Of a stretch of DNA of 64,000 nt, positions 28,185-39,537 are shown in pieces. Position 1 is the first letter of the stretch. Every line of letters begins with the position of its first letter. The translations under genes were made by a program, and so were the position numbers. The notes beneath the pieces are model-generated. The model saw nothing but the letters and a program-made list of their open reading frames with translations. It did not search any database and was not told the DNA's origin. Source of the DNA: Modestobacter sp. VKM Ac-2986. Its GTDB lineage: Bacteria; Actinomycetota; Actinomycetes; Mycobacteriales; Geodermatophilaceae. The stretch spans positions 1-64,000 of the forward strand of contig NZ_JAPVBH010000009.1 in NCBI RefSeq assembly GCF_026967795.1, in the 5' to 3' direction.

Positions 28185-29018
28185 ATGCCGAACCCGTTCG
28201 TGAAGCTGTGGAAGTACCTCACGGCCTCGGCCAACGACCAGATCGACCAGCGCGCCGACCCGAAGATCCAGATCCAGCAGGCGATCGAGGCCGAGCAGCA
28301 GCGCCACCAGGCCCTGGCCAACCAGGCCGCCGCCGTGCTGGGCAACCAGCGCCAGCTGGAGATGCGGCTCAACCGGCAGCTCGGTGAGATCGAGAAGCTC
28401 CAGTCCTCCGCGCGGCAGGCGCTGAACCTCGCCGACCAGACCCGCGCCTCCGGTGACGCGGCCAAGGCCGGCGAGTACGAGCAGGCCGCCCAGGCCTTCG
28501 CCACCCAGCTGGTCAGCGCCGAGCAGGCGGCGGAGGACCTCAAGCGCAGCCACGACGAGGCGCTGCAGGCCGCCGAGCAGGCCAAGGGCGCGGTGGAGAC
28601 CAGCCGGATGCGGCTGCAGTCGACGCTGGCCGAGCGCACCAAGCTCATGTCGCAGCTGGAGCAGGCCAAGATGCAGGAGCAGGTCTCGGCCTCGCTGCGT
28701 TCGGTCAACGAGCTGTCCGCGCCGGGCAACACCCCCTCGCTGAACGACGTCCGGGACAAGATCGAGGCCCGTTACGCCAACGCCCTCGGCTCGGCCGAGC
28801 TCGCGCAGAACTCGGTCGAGGGCCGGATGCTCGAGGTGCAGAAGGCGACCATCGACGTCGCCGGTGCCTCCCGGCTCGCCGAGATCCGCGCCTCGATGGG
28901 CGGCGGGACGCAGGCCATCAGCGGCAACCCGGCGGCCGGTGCGATCGAGTCCGGCGGCACGGTCGGCGGGACCGCGCTGGGCGCCGACCAGTCGGCCGAG
29001 CGGCCCGACCGCGCCTGA
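28185..29018 (+). CDS. pspA: PspA/IM30 family envelope stress protein
   Basis: A long coiled-coil protein of 277 residues, PspA/IM30 family, corresponding to Rv2744c (35 kDa antigen). Residues about 10-215 are almost wholly helical, with the typical start [17 protein letters not shown] and Ala/Gln/Glu-rich heptads; the last 50 residues are Gly/Ala-rich and unstructured. It binds and protects damaged membranes. The ATG has a strong AGGAGGAG site. In mycobacteria it is activated by ClgR, whose gene is 9 kb upstream here. Confidence 0.93.
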   Translation: MPNPFVKLWKYLTASANDQIDQRADPKIQIQQAIEAEQQRHQALANQAAAVLGNQRQLEMRLNRQLGEIEKLQSSARQALNLADQTRASGDAAKAGEYEQAAQAFATQLVSAEQAAEDLKRSHDEALQAAEQAKGAVETSRMRLQSTLAERTKLMSQLEQAKMQEQVSASLRSVNELSAPGNTPSLNDVRDKIEARYANALGSAELAQNSVEGRMLEVQKATIDVAGASRLAEIRASMGGGTQAISGNPAAGAIESGGTVGGTALGADQSAERPDRA

Positions 29019-29083
29019 CGAAGGACCTCGGTGCCCCCACCTCTCGCAGGCTCGAGGCGGGACCCTGCACCGGGGCCGGAGCC

Positions 29084-29117
29084 GGAGCCCCGTCGTCCTC
29101 GTGGACGGCGGGGCTCC
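29084..29117. terminator. bidirectional terminator between pspA and nei gene
   Basis: A 15-bp stem (29084-29098 with 29103-29117, one G-U pair) in the gap between two convergent genes. Confidence 0.75.
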
Positions 29118-29134
29118 GTCGTCTCCGAGGCCCG

Positions 29135-29986
29135 TCAGGTGGCGGCGATCGACGCCGGGTGGCCGGGCTCGCCGGTGCGGGCGAGCGGGTCGATCGGGCT
29201 GCGCGCAGCCTGGCACTGCGGGCACCAGTAGGTCACCCGCTCCTGGGTGTCCGGGCCCTGGTCACCCAGCAGGATCGTCGTCCGGCAGCGGCGGCACGGG
29301 CGGCCCTTGCGGCCGAAGACCCAGTGGTCCTCCCCGCGGCGCATCGAGCCGGTGGTGCTCTGCTCGGGGTGGTCGCGGTTGGCCTGCATCAGCGTGCGGG
29401 CGCGGGTGACCAGGCCCGGCAGGTCGGGGACGTCGGCGACCCGGGTCCACGGGTGGGTCCGGGTCATGAACAGCGTCTCGACCTTGTAGAGGTTGCCGAT
29501 CCCGGCCAGGTTGCGCTGGTCCAGGATCGCCACGCCGATCTGTTCGTCGGGGTGCGACTGCAGCCGGCGCAGCGCCTCGTCGAGGTCCCAGTCCGGGCCG
29601 AGCACGTCGGGGCCCAGATGGCCCACCAGGTCACCCTCGGCGCTGGTGGGCACGATCGTCATGTCGTGCAGCCGGTACCCGACGCAGTCCCACTCGCCGG
29701 TGGACAGGACAGCCCGGATGCTGTGCGCGGGCCCGCCCTTCCACGGGGAGCCGTGGCGGTAGATGTGCCAGCTGCCGTCCATCCGGTAGTGCGTGCGCAG
29801 CGTCCGGCCGTCGGCGAACCGGGTGAGCATGTGCTTGCCGCGGGGGACGACCTCGGTCACGGTGGCACCGGCCAGGTCGACCGTGGCCAGCTGGGGCACG
29901 CGCAGCTCGCCCTTGGTCAACGTGGCACCGGCCAGCGCGGTGTTCATCCGGTTGGCGGCCAACCAGACGGTGTCTCCTTCGGGCAT
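29135..29986 (-). CDS. Fpg/Nei-family DNA glycosylase (Nei2-like), copy A
   Basis: A base-excision repair enzyme of 283 residues. The N-terminal PEGD motif supplies the catalytic Pro2 and Glu3, the conserved Lys lies in PRGKHM (about 48-53) and a helix-two-turns-helix is at NLAGIGNLYKVETLF. A zinc finger is formed by C231, C234, C255 and C258. It is close to Nei2 of mycobacteria (Rv3297), which lies beside lhr, as here. The ATG is at 29986, preceded by a minus-strand neighbour that is a close paralogue 34 bases upstream. Confidence 0.94.
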   Translation of the reverse strand: MPEGDTVWLAANRMNTALAGATLTKGELRVPQLATVDLAGATVTEVVPRGKHMLTRFADGRTLRTHYRMDGSWHIYRHGSPWKGGPAHSIRAVLSTGEWDCVGYRLHDMTIVPTSAEGDLVGHLGPDVLGPDWDLDEALRRLQSHPDEQIGVAILDQRNLAGIGNLYKVETLFMTRTHPWTRVADVPDLPGLVTRARTLMQANRDHPEQSTTGSMRRGEDHWVFGRKGRPCRRCRTTILLGDQGPDTQERVTYWCPQCQAARSPIDPLARTGEPGHPASIAAT

Positions 29987-30020
29987 CCCCCCATGATCCC
30001 CGGCTGCCGGGGTCCCCGCC

Positions 30021-30872
30021 TCAGTAGGAGGCGCGCCGGGCCTCGGTGCCGGGCAGGCCGGTGCGGGCGCGCGGATCGACCGGCACCGGGGTGGCCTGGC
30101 AGGTCGGGCACCACCAGGTCACCCGCTCCTGCAGGTCCGGTCCCTGGTCGCCGAGTGCGATCGGCGTCCCGCAGCGGCGGCACGGGCGGCCCTTCCGGCC
30201 AGCGACCCAGTGGTCCCAGCCGCGCCGGGTGATCCCGGTGGTGCTCTGGGCCGGGCGGTCGCGGTTGGCCATCATCAGCGTGCGGGCCCGCTCGACCAGC
30301 GCGCGCAGGTCCGGCACGTCGGCGACCCGGGCCCAGGGGTTGACCCCGGTGAGGAACAGCGCCTCGGTCTTGTAGAGGTTGCCGGGGCCGGCCAGGTTGC
30401 GCTGGTCGAGGACGGCGACGCCGATCTGCTCGTCGGGCCGGGCGCGCAGCCGGCGCAGCACCTCCTCGACGTCCCAGTCCGGGCCGAGCACGTCGGGACC
30501 GAGGTGGCCGACCAGCTCGTGCTCGCGCGCCGTGGGCACCAGTGCCATGTCGTGCAGCCGATAGCCCACGCACTCCCACTGGTCGGTGGTCAGCACGGCC
30601 CGGACCTCGAACGCCGGCCCGCCCCGCCACCGCGTCCCGGGACGGTTGATGTGCCAGCTGCCGTCCATCCGGTAGTGCGTGTGCAGCGTGCGGCCGTCGG
30701 CCAGGCGGGTGAGCACGTGCTTGCCGCGGGGCACGACCTCGGTGATGGTCGCGCCGGTCAGGTCGACGCTGGCGAGCCGGGGCACGCGCAGCTCGCCCCG
30801 GAGGAGCGTGGCCCCGGCGAGTGCGGTGTCCATGCGCTTGGCCGCCAGCCACACGGTGTCTCCCTCGGGCAC
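30021..30872 (-). CDS. Fpg/Nei-family DNA glycosylase (Nei2-like), copy B
   Basis: A tandem paralogue of the next gene, also 283 residues. The GTG start at 30872 gives the required PEGD N-terminus; the ATG three codons upstream would bury the catalytic proline. Pro2, Glu3, the Lys of PRGKHV and the CRRC/CPTC zinc finger are all intact. One change is notable: the helix-turn motif reads NLAGPGNLYK instead of NLAGIGNLYK. Most of the length is aligned with copy A without gaps, so this is a gene duplication, perhaps with shifted substrate range. Confidence 0.93.
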   Translation of the reverse strand: MPEGDTVWLAAKRMDTALAGATLLRGELRVPRLASVDLTGATITEVVPRGKHVLTRLADGRTLHTHYRMDGSWHINRPGTRWRGGPAFEVRAVLTTDQWECVGYRLHDMALVPTAREHELVGHLGPDVLGPDWDVEEVLRRLRARPDEQIGVAVLDQRNLAGPGNLYKTEALFLTGVNPWARVADVPDLRALVERARTLMMANRDRPAQSTTGITRRGWDHWVAGRKGRPCRRCGTPIALGDQGPDLQERVTWWCPTCQATPVPVDPRARTGLPGTEARRASY

Positions 30873-30921
30873 GCCGTCCATCGTCCCCGGTCCGGGCCGC
30901 CCGTGCGGAGCCCGCCCGTGC

Positions 30922-30927
30922 CACCAT
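30922..30927 (+). promoter_or_regulatory. -10-like box for the APH-like gene
   Basis: CACCAT six bases before the GTG start at 30934; weaker than TANNNT but with the same position as in other leaderless genes here. Confidence 0.35.
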
Positions 30928-30933
30928 CGCCGG

Positions 30934-31731
30934 GTGCTGTACTCCGGGCCCCCGCCCGATCCCGTCGTGCTGCCGCCGGTCGTGCGCGCCCTGGCCGGTG
31001 CCGGTCCGGCGACGGCGGTCTGGCAGAACGAGGCCGGGGGAGTCACCTGGCAGTTCGGGTCCGGGGCGGGGCGCCGGTTCGTGAAGTGGGCGCCGGCCGG
31101 CAGCGGGCTGCCGATCGTGCGCGAGGCCGAGCGGCTGCGCTGGGCGTCGCGCTTCTCGCCCGTGCCCGTCGTGCTGGACGCCGGCAGCGACGCCGACGGC
31201 GACTGGCTGCTCACCGCCGGGCTGCCCGGCGACAGCGCCGTCGACGCCCGGTGGCGGGCCGACCCGCTGACCGCGGTGCGCGCCATCGGCGCCGGCCTGC
31301 GGGCACTGCACGACGCGCTGCCGGCCGAGGGCTGCCCGTTCGACTGGACCGCGCGCACCCGGCTGGCCGACGTGCACCGCCGGGCCGACGTCCTGCACCC
31401 GGAGTCGTGGCACCCGGTGCACGCCGCGCTGTCGGTGGCCGAGGTGCTGGCCCGGCTGGCCGACGTGCCCGACGACGACCGGCTGGTCGTCTGCCACGGC
31501 GACGCGTGCGCCCCCAACACGCTGGTCGCCGACGACGGGTCGTGGTCCGGGCACGTCGACCTGGGGTCCCTCGGCCTGGCCGACCGCTGGGCCGACCTGG
31601 CGGTGGCGACCTGGAGCACGCAGTGGAACTACGGCCCGGGCTGGGAGCGGCCGCTCCTCGACGCCTACGGCATCGAGCCGGACCCGGCGCGGACGGCCTA
31701 CCACCGGCTGCTCTGGGACGCCGGCCCCTGA
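30934..31731 (+). CDS. aminoglycoside phosphotransferase (APH(3')-like) family kinase
   Basis: A protein of 265 residues with an aminoglycoside-phosphotransferase fold. The catalytic loop H188-G-D190-A-C-A-P-N and the metal motif D209-L-G in HVDLGSLGLADRWADLA closely follow the APH(3') pattern (HGDxCxPN and DxGRxGxADRxxD). The FDWTARTRLADV and NYGPGWE stretches also fit. The natural substrate of chromosomal relatives is unknown, so resistance is not implied. It is divergent from the Nei copy B gene. Confidence 0.85.
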   Translation: MLYSGPPPDPVVLPPVVRALAGAGPATAVWQNEAGGVTWQFGSGAGRRFVKWAPAGSGLPIVREAERLRWASRFSPVPVVLDAGSDADGDWLLTAGLPGDSAVDARWRADPLTAVRAIGAGLRALHDALPAEGCPFDWTARTRLADVHRRADVLHPESWHPVHAALSVAEVLARLADVPDDDRLVVCHGDACAPNTLVADDGSWSGHVDLGSLGLADRWADLAVATWSTQWNYGPGWERPLLDAYGIEPDPARTAYHRLLWDAGP

Positions 31732-31823
31732 CCCGGTGCGGGTGGGTCGCCCGGGCGGGTGAGCGGGCTGTGAGGGCAGCGACAGACGGGAAGAGAGCGG
31801 CCGCCGGCGACGCTGTGGGACCC

Positions 31824-32432
31824 GTGACCGTGACGACCCGCCTGCGCAGCCTGCCGGTTCGACTGACCGGGAACTCGGTGGCCCGACAGCCCGTGGCCCC
31901 CGCGCCTGAGCCGGTCACGGTGACCGTCGCCCGGGTCGTGCGGCCCGAGGAGCACGAGGCCTTCGAGCAGTGGGCCGCCGACGTCCAGGAGCTGGTCGCC
32001 AGCTTCCCGGGCAGCCTCGGCTCGTCCTTGCTGCGGCCCGGTCCAGCCAGCGACGAGTACCACCTGGTCTACCGGTTCAGCGACGACGCCTCGCTGGCCG
32101 TCTGGGAGCGCTCGCCGGAGCGCCGCGCCGCGCTGGAGCGGGTCAGCCGGCTGGTCGAGCAGGAGCGGACCGCCCGGGCGGTGGGCCTGGAGACGTTCTT
32201 CGCGGTGCCCGCCCGCCCGGGGCCGGCCTGGCGCAGCTGGGCGCTCACCGTCGCCGTCGTCCTGGTGCTGACGACGAGCTTCCAGCTGGTCGCGATGCCG
32301 TTCGTGGGCGGCTGGCCGTGGCCGGCCCGGCTGCTGCTGTCGGCGTTGTACGTGGTGACGGTGCTGCGGCTGGCGATGCCGCGGCTCAGCCGCTGGCTGG
32401 GCCCCTGGCTGCAGGGCTCCCGCCGCCGCTGA
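31824..32432 (+). CDS. ABM-domain protein with two C-terminal membrane helices
   Basis: A protein of 202 residues. Residues about 28-120 match an antibiotic-biosynthesis-monooxygenase (ABM) domain (VARVVRPEEHEAFEQWAADVQ, PGSLGSSLLRPG). Two hydrophobic segments (about 135-155 and 163-180) and a RRR end follow. ABM plus membrane-anchor proteins are common in Actinobacteria; the role is unknown. Several GTG codons upstream could serve as the start; 31824 is chosen for the start of the conserved part and a GGGA element nearby. Confidence 0.78.
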   Translation: MTVTTRLRSLPVRLTGNSVARQPVAPAPEPVTVTVARVVRPEEHEAFEQWAADVQELVASFPGSLGSSLLRPGPASDEYHLVYRFSDDASLAVWERSPERRAALERVSRLVEQERTARAVGLETFFAVPARPGPAWRSWALTVAVVLVLTTSFQLVAMPFVGGWPWPARLLLSALYVVTVLRLAMPRLSRWLGPWLQGSRRR

Positions 32433-32475
32433 CCGGCTGACGCGCTGGTCGACGCACCGACGGGTCGGCGTACCT

Positions 32476-32555
32476 GCCGGCCGGCGCACCTGCCGGTCGA
32501 TGCCCCTGCCGGTCGATGCCCCAGCCGGTCGATGCCCCAGCCGGTCGACGCCCCA
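32476..32555. repeat. 16-bp minisatellite between ABM gene and lhr
   Basis: Five tandem 16-bp units, near GCCGGTCGATGCCCCA (32476-32491, 32492-32507, 32508-32523, 32524-32539, 32540-32555); the first is more degenerate. Flanking sequence shows further CGCTGACGTGCTGAC-like short repeats. Not CRISPR: no spacers. Confidence 0.9.
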
Positions 32556-32580
32556 GCCGACTGGCTGACGTGCTGACGTG

Positions 32581-32619
32581 CTGACCGGCTGACGCGCCGG
32601 CCGTAGCCGGCGCGTCCGG

Positions 32620-32623
<4 letters not shown>
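32581..32623. terminator. bidirectional terminator between ABM gene and lhr
   Basis: An 11-bp perfect stem (32591-32601 with 32606-32616, CGTA loop) extended by a further 7-bp stem (32581-32587 with 32617-32623) across a three-base bulge. It reaches into the lhr stop codon. Confidence 0.8.
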
Positions 32624-37257
<4,634 letters not shown>

Positions 37258-37333
37258 GGTCGGCACGTCCTCAGTGTCCACGCGGGTACGACAGTCCGCC
37301 GTCCACGAACGGGCGACCACCGGCCCGCCGTGT

Positions 37334-37359
37334 CCCCGTGTCGACTCGTCGACAAGGGG
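37334..37359. promoter_or_regulatory. palindromic operator-like dyad, lhr-KTSC region
   Basis: An interrupted dyad: CCCC and GGGG flank TGTCGA-N4-TCGACA with one mismatch between. It lies 77 bases before the lhr start on the minus strand and upstream of the KTSC gene on the plus strand. Confidence 0.5.
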
Positions 37360-37386
37360 ATGATGATCACCTCTTCGGATTACACG

Positions 37387-37407
37387 GTTGTAGTTACGAC
37401 GTTGTAG
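37387..37407. promoter_or_regulatory. heptamer array in an AT-richer patch upstream of KTSC gene
   Basis: Two GTTGTAG copies (37387-37393 and 37401-37407) flank TTACGAC, whose reverse complement GTCGTAA is a related half-site. It lies in the least GC-rich stretch of the intergenic region, a few bases before the KTSC start. Confidence 0.45.
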
Positions 37408-37412
37408 TCCAC

Positions 37413-37640
37413 GTGACGATGCAGCGGGCGGGGGTCCGGTCCTCGAGCGTGCGCTGGGTGGGGTACGACCTGGACGCGCACGTGCTGGAGGTCGGCTTCG
37501 TCAGCGGTGGCGTGTACCGCTACCCCGATGTGTCGCCGGAGGAGGCGCTCGCCCTCCTGGAGGCCGACAGCATCGGCCGGCACCTCAACAGCGTGGTCAA
37601 GCCGCGGCACGCCGGTCACCCGGTCCGCCGCGCGGGCTGA
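37413..37640 (+). CDS. KTSC-domain protein
   Basis: A small protein of 75 residues with a KTSC domain: SSSVRWVGYDLDAHVLEVGFVSGGVYRYPDVSPEEALALLEA-type sequence with the AHVLEVGF and VYRYPDV motifs. KTSC domains are found alone or with nucleic-acid enzymes; the role is unknown. GTG at 37413 or ATG at 37419 are both possible starts. It is divergent from lhr, sharing the operator-like region. Confidence 0.82.
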   Translation: MTMQRAGVRSSSVRWVGYDLDAHVLEVGFVSGGVYRYPDVSPEEALALLEADSIGRHLNSVVKPRHAGHPVRRAG

Positions 37641-37651
37641 CCCGCGGGGGC

Positions 37652-37750
37652 TCAGCGCCGCATGTTGCGGACGGTCAGCACGACCGCGACCAGCAGCGCC
37701 ACGGCGAAGGCGATCTGCAGCAGCGTGTCCCAGGTGCCCGAGCCGGTCAT
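37652..37750 (-). CDS. 32-residue single-pass membrane protein
   Basis: A tiny reading frame: ten polar residues, one hydrophobic helix (LLQIAFAVALLVAVVLTV, about residues 11-28) and the basic end RNMRR. The ATG at 37750 follows a TACGCT box by seven bases (leaderless pattern), which supports it being real. It is divergent from the DUF3046 gene. The longer frame to 37891 overlaps that gene and is not supported. Confidence 0.55.
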   Translation of the reverse strand: MTGSGTWDTLLQIAFAVALLVAVVLTVRNMRR

Positions 37751-37757
37751 GCCGCCG

Positions 37758-37763
37758 AGCGTA
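37758..37763 (-). promoter_or_regulatory. -10 box for the small membrane protein
   Basis: TACGCT on the minus strand seven bases before the ATG at 37750. Confidence 0.4.
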
Positions 37764-37801
37764 GGGGCGCCTCCCCGGCCGCGCGGGGCGGTGGCCGTGG
37801 G

Positions 37802-37807
37802 TACCGT
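37802..37807 (+). promoter_or_regulatory. -10 box for the DUF3046 gene
   Basis: TACCGT six bases before the GTG at 37814, identical in hexamer and spacing to ftsK. Confidence 0.5.
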
Positions 37808-37813
37808 CGTGCT

Positions 37814-38008
37814 GTGCGGCTGCAGGAGTTCAGGACCCGGATGGAGAGCCAGTTCGGCTCGATGCGTGCGCAGTACGTCGCCAGCGACCACGTCTTCGGC
37901 GCGCTCGGTGGCCGCTCGGCGCTGGAGGCCATCGACGCCGGGGTGCCGGTGCGCACCGTCTGGCTGGAGATCTGCAAGGAGTACGACGTCCCGCCGAAGG
38001 ACCGCTGA
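37814..38008 (+). CDS. DUF3046 protein
   Basis: A protein of 64 residues matching DUF3046 (Rv2738c-like), a family found next to recA in Actinobacteria. The RLQEFRTRMESQFG start and the AGVPVRTVWLEICKEYDVP end are typical. Function unknown. The GTG start is leaderless. Here an oxidoreductase/HxlR pair is inserted between it and recA. Confidence 0.92.
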   Translation: MRLQEFRTRMESQFGSMRAQYVASDHVFGALGGRSALEAIDAGVPVRTVWLEICKEYDVPPKDR

Positions 38009-38034
38009 GGGCCCACCGGCGGGACGTCGGGCGC

Positions 38035-38892
38035 TCAGGAGCCGAGCACGCTCCGGACGTGGGTCGACAGCGGGGTGGTGGGCCGGCCGGTGAGCTCCGA
38101 CAGTGCGGTGCTGCCGGTGTCCAGCGCGCCCGCGGCGATGGCCTGGTCCAGGCCGACGACGAACTGCGCCGTCCCCTCGGGGAGACCGGCGTCGAGCAGG
38201 GACCGGACGTGCTGCTCCGGGGTGAGGTCGGTGTAGGTGACCTCGCGACCGGCGGCGGTGGAGACGGCGGCGGCCAGGTCGGCCAGCGTGAAGGCGTCGT
38301 CGCCGCCGAGCTCGAGCACGCCGGTGGTGGGGGAGCCGGCGGTCAGGACGGCGACGGCCGCCGCGGCGTAGTCGGCGCGGGTTGCGGCGGCGATCCGGCC
38401 GCTGCCGGAGCTGCCGGTGAGCGAGCCGGTCTGCGCGGCCTGCGTGATCTGCTGGTCGTAGTTCTCCAGGTACCAGTTGTTGCGGAGCACGACCGCGGGG
38501 ATGTCGTAGTCGGCGATCAGCCGCTCGGTGGCGATGTGCTCCGGCGCCAGCGGCAGCGGGGTGTCGTCGGCCTTGCTGGCGCTGGTGTAGACGAGCAGCT
38601 CGACGCCGGCGGCCTTCGCGGCCTGCAGCACGTTGGTGTGCTGCTGGACGCGCTGGCCGACCTCGCTGCCCGAGACCAGCAGCAGCCGGTCGGTGCCCTG
38701 CAGCGCCGTCTCCAGGGTGGCGGCGTCGGTGTAGTCGGCCTGCCGCACCTGGACGCCGCGGGCGGCGAGGTCGGCGACCTTGGCCGGGGTGCGGACGACG
38801 GCGACGACCTCGGCTGCCGGGACGCCGGCGTCCAGCAGGCCGGTGACGACGAGCCGGCCGAGGTGGCCGCTGGCTGCGGTGACGCTGATCAT
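38035..38892 (-). CDS. NmrA-family NAD(P)-binding oxidoreductase (QorB-like)
   Basis: A Rossmann-fold protein of 285 residues. The N-terminal nucleotide motif is TAASGHLGRLVV (about residues 5-16). The VYTSASKADD and RNNWYLENY segments fit the NmrA/QorB group, which includes NAD(P)H:quinone oxidoreductases. It is transcribed away from the HxlR regulator, and a perfect palindrome lies between them, so it is the likely regulated target in response to electrophiles or quinones. Confidence 0.87.
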   Translation of the reverse strand: MISVTAASGHLGRLVVTGLLDAGVPAAEVVAVVRTPAKVADLAARGVQVRQADYTDAATLETALQGTDRLLLVSGSEVGQRVQQHTNVLQAAKAAGVELLVYTSASKADDTPLPLAPEHIATERLIADYDIPAVVLRNNWYLENYDQQITQAAQTGSLTGSSGSGRIAAATRADYAAAAVAVLTAGSPTTGVLELGGDDAFTLADLAAAVSTAAGREVTYTDLTPEQHVRSLLDAGLPEGTAQFVVGLDQAIAAGALDTGSTALSELTGRPTTPLSTHVRSVLGS

Positions 38893-38909
38893 GAGCTCTC
38901 CTCCGGACG

Positions 38910-38932
38910 AGCGCTAACTCCTGGTTAGCGCT
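38910..38932. promoter_or_regulatory. HxlR-type operator palindrome
   Basis: A perfect inverted repeat AGCGCTAAC (38910-38918), five bases, GTTAGCGCT (38924-38932), between the divergent oxidoreductase and HxlR genes. It is AT-richer than its surroundings and sits where both promoters should lie. Confidence 0.7.
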
Positions 38933-38982
38933 TTCGTCGGCACAGTACAGTCGGCGGCGAGGTACGACACCGAGGAGTGGTG

Positions 38983-39345
38983 ATGAGCACGTCCCAGCAG
39001 GCGGCCGACGTGTTCAGCCGCGACTGCCCGTCCCGCGAGGTGTTCGAGGACGTCACCGGCAAGTGGGCGGTGCTCGTGCTCTCCGCACTGGACCAGGGCC
39101 CGCACCGCTTCGGCGAGCTGCGCCGCCGGGTCGACGGCGTGAGCGAGAAGATGCTGTCCCAGACGCTGCAGGTGCTCGAGCGCGACGGCCTGGTGCACCG
39201 CGAGGTCCGGTCGGCCACCCCGCCGCACGTCGAGTACACCCTCACCGACCTGGGGGCGGCGCTGGCGCCGCGGCTGCTGGCGCTCATCGACTTCGTCGAG
39301 GACGCCCTGCCGCAGGTGCTCGCCGCCCGCGCCGCCCGCCGCTGA
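38983..39345 (+). CDS. HxlR-family transcriptional regulator
   Basis: A winged-helix protein of 120 residues. HxlR landmarks are the N-terminal cysteine in FSRDCPSREV (about residue 13), GKWAVLVLSAL, the RFGELRRRVDGVSEKMLSQTLQVLERDGL recognition region and the VEYTLTDLGAAL wing. The single cysteine is the usual sensor in electrophile-responding HxlR proteins. The ATG is preceded by GAGGAG. It likely represses the divergent NmrA-type gene and itself. Confidence 0.92.
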   Translation: MSTSQQAADVFSRDCPSREVFEDVTGKWAVLVLSALDQGPHRFGELRRRVDGVSEKMLSQTLQVLERDGLVHREVRSATPPHVEYTLTDLGAALAPRLLALIDFVEDALPQVLAARAARR

Positions 39346-39353
39346 CCTCGGCC

Positions 39354-39374
39354 GGGCCGGCCTCCGGGCGGCCC
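39354..39374 (+). terminator. short hairpin after HxlR gene
   Basis: A nine-base stem with one mismatch (39354-39362 with 39366-39374), three-base loop, just past the HxlR stop codon. Confidence 0.4.
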
Positions 39375-39403
39375 GTCACGATCGGGGCGGCGTGTCGGTG
39401 GAA

Positions 39404-39419
39404 TCGAACACGTGTTCGG
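39404..39419 (+). promoter_or_regulatory. LexA/SOS box upstream of recA
   Basis: TCGAAC, four bases (ACGT), GTTCGG: one mismatch from the actinobacterial SOS box TCGAAC-N4-GTTCGA. It lies 119 bases before the recA start, so recA is LexA-controlled. Confidence 0.85.
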
Positions 39420-39537
39420 CATACCGTGTCCACAGACCCGGTGTTCGTCCACAGATGCGCTCCGGCTCGCGAAAGTGTCAGACCCCCGCCCTAGCGTCGG
39501 CGACGACCCGCTACAGCGACATCCGAAGGTGGCCACC

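Noticed and set aside
30873-30881. ATG start three codons upstream in Nei copy B
   Set aside because: Fpg/Nei enzymes need the proline right after the start; the GTG at 30872 gives that, the ATG does not.
30934-31731. Acquired aminoglycoside resistance gene
   Set aside because: Codon bias matches neighbours and no mobile element is nearby. It is better seen as a native kinase of the APH family.
32460-32560. Possible CRISPR array at the 16-bp repeats
   Set aside because: Units are contiguous without spacers, and no cas gene is present. It is a minisatellite.
37334-37359. Second SOS box upstream of lhr
   Set aside because: The half-sites read TGTCGA/TCGACA, not TCGAAC/GTTCGA, so I do not call it a LexA site.
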